From: an uncultured Pelolinea sp.
GTDB lineage: Bacteria; Chloroflexota; Anaerolineae; Anaerolineales; Anaerolineaceae
Assembly: GCA_937902055.1 (NCBI GenBank)
Contig: CALGUJ010000319.1
Location: 1-5,217, forward strand
Reading direction: 5' to 3'
Length of the DNA stretch: 5,217 nt
Shown: one piece after another, positions 1 through 4,991 of the stretch
How the letters are laid out: the number at the start of each line of letters is the position of its first letter
Numbering within the stretch: position 1 is the stretch's first letter
Position numbers and translations under genes: made by a program
The notes under the pieces: generated by a model
What the model was told of the DNA's origin: nothing
Seen by the model: the letters and a program-made list of their open reading frames with translations, nothing else
Database searches by the model: none

Positions 1-214
1 TGTCCATACCGTTGTATTCGATCGCGCCCGAACTGACCGAGGATAGTTTCAGGATCATGCGCCCGATGGTGGTCTTGCCGCTGCCGCTTTCGCCGATCAG
101 GGATATCACCTCCCCGTCCTGGATATCGAAAGTTACGTGGCGCACCGCGTGCAGCAATTGGCCGCCGAACGTGCCCACCCGGTAGGTTTTGGAAACGTCG
201 TTGAGTCTAAGCAT
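1..214 (-). CDS. Oligopeptide/oligosaccharide ABC transporter ATP-binding protein, second ATPase (DppF/OppF-like), N-terminal fragment
   Basis: This is the first 71 codons of the second ATPase of the importer; the rest lies beyond the window edge. It begins MLRLNDVSKTYRVG, the usual first beta strands of an ABC ATPase, and has a complete Walker A motif, GESGSGKT, at residues 41-48. The family pairs two ATPases on the cytoplasmic face, and this gene directly follows the other one (207-1169). Its ATG (214-212) lies inside the end of that gene, giving an 8-nt overlap (ATGCTTAG), so translational coupling is likely. A Shine-Dalgarno GGAAGGAG lies about 10 nt upstream of the ATG, within the preceding coding sequence. 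The Q-loop, signature, Walker B and the C-terminal oligopeptide-transporter domain cannot be seen. The family assignment is firm; the F-type label comes from gene order. Confidence 0.9.
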   Translation of the reverse strand, partial: MLRLNDVSKTYRVGTFGGQLLHAVRHVTFDIQDGEVISLIGESGSGKTTIGRMILKLSSVSSGAIEYNGMD

Positions 215-1169
215 GGCGTTCGAACTCCTTCCAGCAGGCTACAAAATGATCCTTCTGAACTTCTTTAAATGGCGGGGCCTGCAAACATCGTTCGAACGCC
301 ACCGGGCAGCGATCTCGAAAGCGGCAGCCGGCCGGGGGATCCAGCAGCAGCGGCGGCTTGCCGGGGATCCCGGAAAGCACCTTTTCGCTGTAGCGCACCC
401 CGATCTTGGGCAGCGCCGCGATCAGCATTTTAGTATATGGATGGCGCGGTTCCCGGATGATCGTCCCGGCCGCGGCTTTTTCTGATAATTGGCCGGCATA
501 CATCACCATGATCGAATCCGCCGCCTGGTATAAAACCGAGAGATCGTGCGTGATGATCATCATGCTTTTCACGTACTTACGGTCGCGGAATTCACACAGC
601 ATCTCCATCACTGCTTTTTGGGTGGAAACATCCAGCGCGGAAGTGATCTCGTCCGCGATCAGCAGCGAGGGATTCAACAAGGTTGAAAGCACCATCACCA
701 TGCGCTGTTTCATCCCGCCCGAAAGCTCGATCGGGTACATATTGAGCACTTTTTCAGGCAATTCGACCAAATCCAGCCTGCGCTTCAATTCCGGCAGCAC
801 CTGGTTGAAATCCACCTTCTTTGCCTCGATCAATTCGCGCGTCAGCATGCCGATTTTGCGGGTGGGGTTCATGGCGCTCATGGCGTATTGCGGAATCAGC
901 GAGACTTTTTTATACCGAAAATCATTCATGGCCGAATTGTCCCAGATGGGCAATTCCCGTCCATCCAGGGTCAATTTGCCTGTGATGTAGCGCATGCGGC
1001 CGGAAAGCTGGATCAGGCTGGTTCCCAGGGTCGTCTTGCCGCAGCCGGATTCTCCCGCCAGCCCCATGATCTCCCCGTCGCCTAGCGAGAAAGTGGCGTC
1101 TTCCAGCGCCTGCACCACGCCTTTCAGAGTTTGATAATAAACAGTCAGGTTTTCAACAGTCAGGCTCAT
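207..1169 (-). CDS. Oligopeptide/oligosaccharide ABC transporter ATP-binding protein, first ATPase (DppD/OppD-like)
   Basis: This 320-residue cytoplasmic ATPase would power import through the two permeases encoded upstream. Motifs in order: Walker A GESGCGKT at 39-46, Q-loop glutamine Q94 in IPQYAMSAMNP, signature LSGGMKQ at 149-155, Walker B LLIADE at 169-174 with catalytic E174, D-loop SALD at 177-180 and switch histidine H208. The C-terminal region (about 230-315) is the Opp/Dpp-specific extension, with four cysteines C282, C288, C295 and C312. In DppD-type proteins such a set ligates a 4Fe-4S cluster. The segment after Walker B reads ADEITSALD, with Ile where ADEPTSALD is usual. Length is normal for the family. 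The ATG lies 2 nt after the stop of the C permease gene, with GGGAG 8 nt upstream. The gene overlaps the next ATPase by 8 nt. Family is certain; the substrate is not shown by this protein. Confidence 0.97.
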   Translation of the reverse strand: MSLTVENLTVYYQTLKGVVQALEDATFSLGDGEIMGLAGESGCGKTTLGTSLIQLSGRMRYITGKLTLDGRELPIWDNSAMNDFRYKKVSLIPQYAMSAMNPTRKIGMLTRELIEAKKVDFNQVLPELKRRLDLVELPEKVLNMYPIELSGGMKQRMVMVLSTLLNPSLLIADEITSALDVSTQKAVMEMLCEFRDRKYVKSMMIITHDLSVLYQAADSIMVMYAGQLSEKAAAGTIIREPRHPYTKMLIAALPKIGVRYSEKVLSGIPGKPPLLLDPPAGCRFRDRCPVAFERCLQAPPFKEVQKDHFVACWKEFERHA

Positions 1170-1171
1170 GG

Positions 1172-2029
1172 CTACATCTCCCTTAACTTGGGGTTGAATA
1201 CCTCATCCAGGCCAACGTTCATGATATAGAGCGCGCCCACAATGGCCGTGATGGCCAGCCCGGGTGGCACAAACCACCACCAATACCCCAGCAGCAGCGC
1301 GCTGCCAATGGTGGCCCAGTTCATCATCAATCCCAGCGAGGCCCCCTGCGTAGGTCCGAGCCCGATAAAATCGAGTGTGGCCGCGTTCAGGATGGCGCCG
1401 CCAAATTGCAGGATAAAGGTCATGAAGAGATAAGACATCATGTTGGGGGCGATTTCTCGGAAAATGATCTTCAGGGTACCCAAGCCGCTCAGTTTTGCCA
1501 GGACCACAAACTCCCGCGAGACCAGTGAAAAAGTCTGCGCGCGAATGGCGCGCGCCGCCCATGGCCAGCAGGTTAGCCCGATGAAAATGCTTTCGAGGAC
1601 CACGCCTCTCAATTTCAGGTACGCCACCATGATCAGCAGCAGCGCGAAAGTGGGGATCACCAGGATGATGTTGGTGATGCCGTTCAGAAATTCATCCAGC
1701 CAGCCGCCTTTATATCCGCCCAAAAAGCCGACCAGCATGCCCAGCAGGGTGGCAATTCCGCCGCCCACAATGCCGACGATAAAGGTGGAACGCAGCCCGT
1801 ACACGAACTGGGCAAAAACATCCTGCCCGTAGGCGGTGGTGCCCATATAGTAATCCGCTGAAGGCGGGTTCGGCCCGCCGGCGATGAATTCATTCAAAGG
1901 ATATTTTGAAAACAGCGGGCCGAAAATCGCGATGAGCACAAAAATAAGGACGATAACCATGCCGATCTTCAATTTGCCGTTGCGCAGCGCGAAATATAAA
2001 ATCTCATTGGTTTTCTTTTCAGCGCCCAT
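1172..2029 (-). CDS. ABC transporter permease, DppC/OppC-like inner-membrane subunit
   Basis: This 285-residue membrane protein is the second permease of the importer. It has a short cytoplasmic N-terminus and a first membrane segment at about 21-40, followed by a periplasmic or extracellular loop. The family motif YYMGTTAYGQDVFAQ at 60-74 corresponds to the usual MGTDxxGRDVFSR. Further hydrophobic segments lie at about 82-106, 118-138, 145-160, 197-220 and 248-272. The cytoplasmic EAA-type coupling loop is at about 172-196 (REFVVLAKLSGLG, then REIAPN), where the ATPase docks. The C-terminal WWWFVPPGLAI and GLDEVFNPKLR stretches (250-283) are typical of OppC relatives. The ATG overlaps the stop of permease B by 1 nt (TAATG), with GGAGG 6 nt upstream, so the two are translationally coupled. 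Length is normal for the family. Confidence 0.96.
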   Translation of the reverse strand: MGAEKKTNEILYFALRNGKLKIGMVIVLIFVLIAIFGPLFSKYPLNEFIAGGPNPPSADYYMGTTAYGQDVFAQFVYGLRSTFIVGIVGGGIATLLGMLVGFLGGYKGGWLDEFLNGITNIILVIPTFALLLIMVAYLKLRGVVLESIFIGLTCWPWAARAIRAQTFSLVSREFVVLAKLSGLGTLKIIFREIAPNMMSYLFMTFILQFGGAILNAATLDFIGLGPTQGASLGLMMNWATIGSALLLGYWWWFVPPGLAITAIVGALYIMNVGLDEVFNPKLREM

Positions 2030-3021
2030 TATGAACCTCCCTGCATTCCCAGACGTGTGCGCGGGTCGACCAGAATGAACACGATATCAATGATGAAGTT
2101 AGCCAGCAGAACGCCAATGATGATAAAGAGAAAACAGCCCTGCAGCAGGAAGTAATCCGAATTTTGAATCGCCATCAGGATCAGGTACCCAATGCCGGGG
2201 TATGAAAAAACGATCTCGGTGGCCATGGCGCCGGCCACGATCACGCCCAATTTTAGCGCCAGCCCGCTGAGCTGCGGCAGCAGTGCGTTGTTATAGGCAT
2301 AATTTCGGATCAACTTCTTGGGCGCGCCCAGCGCTTCCAGGTAATGCGCGTAATCCGCCTCCAGTTCGTAAATGATCATGTTGCGCATGCCGATCGCCCA
2401 ACCGCCGAATTGCACGATGAACAACGAGGCGAAAGGCAGGAACCAATGCTCCAAAACGCTTTTGATAAAAGTCCAGGTAAATGCCGGTTTTAGCGCGTAG
2501 CTGAACGCGCCTGAAATCGGAAAAATTTTCAAAATAATTGCAAAAACCCAACCCAACAGGATTCCAAGCCACATATAAGGCGTGGCGGTCAGGATATAAC
2601 CGACCGGCAGCACCGTGTTGTCCAATCGCTTGGATCGGGCAGCGAAAGCGCCGAATTTATTGCCTGCGATCCAGCTTAACAAAATAGACGGAATCAATAA
2701 CAGCAAATCGTACGGGATGGCGCTTTTGATCACGTCCGCAACCGGCCGGGGGAATTGCAGAACGCTGACTCCCAGGTCGCCGTGGAAAAGCGCTTTCCAG
2801 AAATTGAAGTATTGCTGCCAGATGGGCAAATCCAGGCCGAACGATTTGGTCAGGTAGCCGTACATGACCTCCTGCGCTTCGGCATGCACCGAACCGGCTT
2901 TTGCTAACATGTTCAATACCGGGTCGCCGGGCATGAAGCGCGGGATCATCCAGTCGATGGTGACCGCGATAAAGAAGGTCAATAGGTAGATCAATACCTT
3001 GCGGGTAAAGTACCGTTTCAC
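2029..3021 (-). CDS. ABC transporter permease, DppB/OppB-like inner-membrane subunit
   Basis: This 330-residue protein is the first permease of the importer and forms the translocation pore with the C subunit. It shows the hallmarks of DppB: a membrane segment at about 9-28, the motif RFMPGDP at 28-34, FGLDLPIWQQY at 61-71, HGDLGVSVLQFPRPV at 80-94, and a C-terminal LVDPRTRLG at 317-325. Other membrane segments lie at about 104-124, 138-166, 195-215, 252-275 and 297-318. The EAA coupling loop is at 221-249 and reads YLEALGAPKKLIRNY in its core. The start is a GTG at 3021-3019, preceded by GAGGAGG at a short spacing of 4 nt. No earlier start with a ribosome site is visible, and starting at the next ATG (codon 25) would delete the first membrane segment. 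The stop overlaps the next ATG by 1 nt. The gene lies downstream of a terminator-like hairpin that separates it from the binding-protein gene. Confidence 0.96.
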   Translation of the reverse strand: MKRYFTRKVLIYLLTFFIAVTIDWMIPRFMPGDPVLNMLAKAGSVHAEAQEVMYGYLTKSFGLDLPIWQQYFNFWKALFHGDLGVSVLQFPRPVADVIKSAIPYDLLLLIPSILLSWIAGNKFGAFAARSKRLDNTVLPVGYILTATPYMWLGILLGWVFAIILKIFPISGAFSYALKPAFTWTFIKSVLEHWFLPFASLFIVQFGGWAIGMRNMIIYELEADYAHYLEALGAPKKLIRNYAYNNALLPQLSGLALKLGVIVAGAMATEIVFSYPGIGYLILMAIQNSDYFLLQGCFLFIIIGVLLANFIIDIVFILVDPRTRLGMQGGS

Positions 3022-3032
3022 AAGTCCTCCTC
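3022..3032 (-). promoter_or_regulatory. Shine-Dalgarno for the GTG-initiated permease B gene
   Basis: The coding strand reads GAGGAGGACTT followed by GTG. The AGGAGG core (3031-3026) is near-perfect, but only 4 nt separate it from the start codon, tighter than at the other genes here (6-10 nt). It supports the GTG as the true start. The GTG and short spacing may lower initiation relative to the binding-protein gene; that last point is inference. Confidence 0.75.
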
Positions 3033-3039
3033 GAATCCG

Positions 3040-3085
3040 AAAAAATATGCCGTCCCTCCGTATTGTTTACCGGAAGGGACGGCAT
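3040..3085 (-). terminator. Intrinsic terminator or attenuator between binding-protein and permease genes
   Basis: In the direction of transcription the sequence forms a hairpin whose arms are 3085-3071 and 3060-3047. There are 14 base pairs with a single bulged base (3074), and the loop of 10 nt is 3070-3061. The stem contains the GC-rich core GCCGTCCC. After one A, it is followed by six T residues (3045-3040), the standard form of a rho-independent terminator. It starts 13 nt after the stop codon of the binding-protein gene. Because the permease and ATPase genes follow in the same direction with no clear promoter of their own, it most likely terminates only part of the transcripts. It may also protect the 3' end of a short, abundant binding-protein mRNA. 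The structure is seen directly; its strength is inferred. Confidence 0.85.
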
Positions 3086-3098
3086 CATTCAGGAGCGG

Positions 3099-4874
3099 TT
3101 ACTCCGCTGCAGTTGACTGCAGTTCAGAGAGCATCAAGACCGCGCCCATGTTCCAGTAACCATTCCAGGTCGCCGGTAGATACTTGGGTGCGCCTTCCAC
3201 GGAGGACGGCCAGTTGGTCCAGTAAGCGTTACTGACCTGCGACCAGACGCCGTTGTACCACAACGGAATCATGGGCAGATCGGTCAGTTGGATCCTCTGG
3301 ATCTCGGAGATGATGGCCTTCATCCCTTCGATGTCATCGATGGGGGTGGCATCGAGCTGATCGACCAGGTCAAAGACTTCCTGATTCTCATAGCGGCCGT
3401 AGTTGCCGGTGCCGGAGATCATTTGTTCCTTGATCGGGTGGTAGAAAATGAAGTTGTAATACGCCCAAACCGTATTGCTGATCTGGACGTCGTTGTTGAT
3501 GACCATATCGAAATCGCCGCCGTATAAACCGGCAGTCAGAGCGCTGTAATCCGGATAGACCGGTTCCACGTTGATTCCCACTTCTTTCAGGCTCTGGGAG
3601 ATGATTTGAATGGCAACCATCCAGTCGGACCAGCCGTTGGGGCAGCCGATCTCGAGGGCGATCTTGGAGCCGTCGGGGGCTTCCACGAAACCGTCGCCGT
3701 CGACGTCCTTGTAACCGGCGTCCGCCAGGATCTTCTTGGCTTCTTCGGGATCATAGGAGAAGCCCAATTCGTCCACCACTGCCTGGTCGACAAATTTGTC
3801 CCAGACAGGCAGCAAACCGGTCGGGTTGGAAGGTAAGACGATATTACCGTAGTCTTTGTTGACGATATCTTCGACCTTGATGGCATACGCGACTGCGCGT
3901 CTGAAAGCGGCGTCGTCCATGGGGGCTTTTTTCAGGTTCATGACCAGCCAGGCCGTGTTGCCGGAAAGCATGTAAGGCGGTTCGGGATAATAGGTAGTGA
4001 TGCCGTATCCGCCGTTGATCACGGAGGCGATGCCGGGCAGATAGTTGTTGTCCAGATCCACCTGACCCTGCAGCACCATGCCGAGGGCGGCATTGTTGCT
4101 GATGTTGGCAATGTCGATGATGTACTTGGGCGCCATGTTCAGTCCCATTTCCTTGATCCCCCACCAGCTATCGTTGCGTTTCCAAACAACTTTAGTCTCA
4201 TCCGCCGCTTCATAGACATACGGGCCGGAACCCAGCGGAGGTTGGTTGGCGCCGGTGATGGCCTGCTCTTCAGTTAAAGTCGACCAGATATGTTCGGGCA
4301 GGATCGCCACTGTGTAGATGTAGGTGGCCCATTTCTGGTATTCGGGGCTGCTGAAGGTCAATGTCAGGGTGTAATCGTCCACTTTTTCGATGGAGGTCAA
4401 CCAGGCCCACAGCTCGCTATAGAAGGCTGATTTGAAATTCTTTCCCATCTCGAAGGTGAATTTCACGTCATCTGCCGTCAATGCCTCGCCATCCGAGAAA
4501 GTGACGCCCTCTTTAATCTTCAACTGGTAGGTGGTGTCATCGAGCCATTCACCGCTCTCGGCGATCCAGGGGACGTATTCATCCGATAACGGATCGTAGA
4601 GGAAGAGGGTTTCATAGCACAGGCCGATGGTACCCATGGCATAGGAGCCTTGCTGCATGGGATTCCAGCTAGTGGGCGGACCCCACTGTTTGCCCATGCT
4701 ATAGAGCGTCTCCTCGCGCGGGTAATCGACCGTCGCCGGTGCTTCCGCTGCCGGTGCTTCAGCCGCCGGTTCCTCGGCAGCGGGCGCGGGAGCTTCCGCT
4801 GCAGCAGGAGCGCAGCTCATCACAAAGCCGGCCATAATTAAGATACTCAATACAGCTAAAACAATCTTACGCAT
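3099..4874 (-). CDS. Extracellular solute-binding lipoprotein, family 5 (SBP_bac_5), of a PepT-class ABC importer
   Basis: This 591-residue lipoprotein captures the substrate outside the membrane and delivers it to the permeases. The signal peptide (1-20) ends in lipobox VMSC, with C21 as the lipidation site. An Ala/Pro/Glu linker follows (22-48). Family 5 features follow: WGPPTSWNP at 64-72, the block YQLKIKEGVTFSDG to ADDVKFTFE at 116-142, and PLGSGPY at 213-219. A calcium-loop-like DVDGDG lies at 390-395. By my count 22 tryptophans are present, many near the C-terminus (PLWYNGVW, AYWTNWP, TWNGYWNMG), which suits carbohydrate stacking. The start at 4874 is chosen because AAGGAG lies 7 nt upstream and the protein then opens with a normal signal peptide. 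A GTG at 4910 would add 12 residues but has no ribosome site. The family is secure. The ligand is unknown; an oligosaccharide is favoured because of the adjacent LacI-type gene and the operator, and a peptide is the alternative. Confidence 0.95.
   Translation of the reverse strand: MRKIVLAVLSILIMAGFVMSCAPAAAEAPAPAAEEPAAEAPAAEAPATVDYPREETLYSMGKQWGPPTSWNPMQQGSYAMGTIGLCYETLFLYDPLSDEYVPWIAESGEWLDDTTYQLKIKEGVTFSDGEALTADDVKFTFEMGKNFKSAFYSELWAWLTSIEKVDDYTLTLTFSSPEYQKWATYIYTVAILPEHIWSTLTEEQAITGANQPPLGSGPYVYEAADETKVVWKRNDSWWGIKEMGLNMAPKYIIDIANISNNAALGMVLQGQVDLDNNYLPGIASVINGGYGITTYYPEPPYMLSGNTAWLVMNLKKAPMDDAAFRRAVAYAIKVEDIVNKDYGNIVLPSNPTGLLPVWDKFVDQAVVDELGFSYDPEEAKKILADAGYKDVDGDGFVEAPDGSKIALEIGCPNGWSDWMVAIQIISQSLKEVGINVEPVYPDYSALTAGLYGGDFDMVINNDVQISNTVWAYYNFIFYHPIKEQMISGTGNYGRYENQEVFDLVDQLDATPIDDIEGMKAIISEIQRIQLTDLPMIPLWYNGVWSQVSNAYWTNWPSSVEGAPKYLPATWNGYWNMGAVLMLSELQSTAAE
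4735..4779 (-). repeat. Imperfect 15-bp tandem repeat encoding the lipoprotein linker
   Basis: Three consecutive 15-bp units begin at 4735, 4750 and 4765. On the plus strand they read GCCGGTGCTTCCGCT, GCCGGTGCTTCAGCC and GCCGGTTCCTCGGCA. They encode part of the Ala/Pro/Glu linker after the lipid-anchored cysteine, giving a five-residue periodicity of the AEAPA type. The first two copies differ at two or three positions; the third is more diverged. Such a repeat could change length by slippage in steps of five residues without breaking the frame. Confidence 0.7.
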
Positions 4875-4881
4875 TTCTTTT

Positions 4882-4887
4882 CTCCTT
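4882..4887 (-). promoter_or_regulatory. Shine-Dalgarno that fixes the binding-protein start
   Basis: The coding strand reads AAGGAG, then 7 nt (AAAAGAA), then ATG at 4874-4872. Both sequence and spacing are near ideal. This decides in favour of the ATG over the in-frame GTG at 4910, which has only A/T-rich sequence upstream. Confidence 0.9.
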
Positions 4888-4940
4888 AGGTAATTGACTA
4901 TTTTTCCCACTTTAGGATTTTTATTTGGATTCTTCGATTA

Positions 4941-4950
4941 ATCACCTCCT
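4941..4950 (-). other. Orphan full-length Shine-Dalgarno-like sequence in the leader
   Basis: The coding strand reads AGGAGGTGAT, complementary over ten bases to the conserved 3' end of bacterial 16S rRNA. No ATG, GTG or TTG follows at a usable distance; the next candidate, GTG at 4910, is over 30 nt away. The part AGGTGATT (4947-4940) can pair with AATTACCT (4895-4888), just upstream of the real ribosome site, as 8 bp with one G-U pair. It may be a leader element or chance. Confidence 0.4.
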
Positions 4951-4955
4951 CCGAT

Positions 4956-4984
4956 ATTTTGGGATCGCTCCCAGTCGCTGTAAA
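4956..4984 (-). promoter_or_regulatory. Putative sigma70-type promoter of the transporter operon
   Basis: On the coding strand TTTACA (4984-4979) resembles the -35 consensus TTGACA at five of six positions. After a 17-nt spacer, CAAAAT (4961-4956) resembles the -10 consensus TATAAT at four of six. Transcription would start near 4949 and give a leader of about 75 nt. The position directly after the regulator gene and upstream of the binding protein is right for an operon promoter. The operator-like palindrome fills the spacer and touches the -10. The -10 is weak, so the assignment is tentative; readthrough from the regulator gene is possible because no terminator hairpin is visible after it. 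Confidence 0.4.
4960..4973 (-). promoter_or_regulatory. Putative LacI-family operator, CebR/CelR-box-like palindrome
   Basis: The coding strand reads TGGGAGCGATCCCA, a 14-bp inverted repeat with a central CG and one mismatched pair (4965/4968). Even-length palindromes centred on CG are the typical operators of LacI-family repressors. From memory, the actinobacterial CebR/CelR box is TGGGAGCGCTCCCA; this site matches at 13 of 14 positions. It sits 18 nt after the stop of a LacI-type gene and 85 nt upstream of the binding-protein ATG, between the putative -35 and -10, where a bound repressor would block RNA polymerase. The ligand of the repressor cannot be read from the site itself. Confidence 0.6.
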
Positions 4985-4991
4985 AAAAATA

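Noticed and set aside
406..990. A 194-codon open frame on the plus strand, opposite the first ATPase
   Set aside because: It lies wholly antisense to a gene with every ABC ATPase motif intact; its protein resembles no family I know and has no visible ribosome site of its own.
1440..1832. A 130-codon plus-strand open frame opposite permease C
   Set aside because: It is antisense to a clear permease gene. Its low-complexity Ser/Pro/Met composition is what reverse translation of membrane segments produces.
2657..3088. A 143-codon minus-strand open frame overlapping permease B in another frame
   Set aside because: It runs through the terminator hairpin and the start of permease B, and its protein is Arg/Pro-rich shadow sequence without a recognisable domain.
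3844..4164. A 106-codon minus-strand open frame within the binding-protein gene
   Set aside because: It is a +1/-1 frame shadow of the family 5 coding sequence, rich in His, Gln and Arg, with no independent start signal. The main frame is uninterrupted, so there is no frameshift.
4875..4910. An upstream in-frame GTG at 4910 that would extend the binding protein by 12 residues
   Set aside because: It has no ribosome site, and the extension would put charged residues before a normal lipoprotein signal peptide. The ATG at 4874 has AAGGAG at 7 nt.
4934..4941. The 8-bp palindrome GATTAATC as an alternative operator
   Set aside because: Symmetry stops after 8 bp, the centre is TA rather than CG, and a much better LacI-type palindrome lies 20 bp away.
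4960..4991. A terminator for the regulator gene formed by the eight T residues at 4982-4989 or the TGGGA/TCCCA hairpin
   Set aside because: The T run has no GC-rich stem before it, and the short hairpin comes after the T run and is followed by A residues. The palindrome is better explained as an operator.
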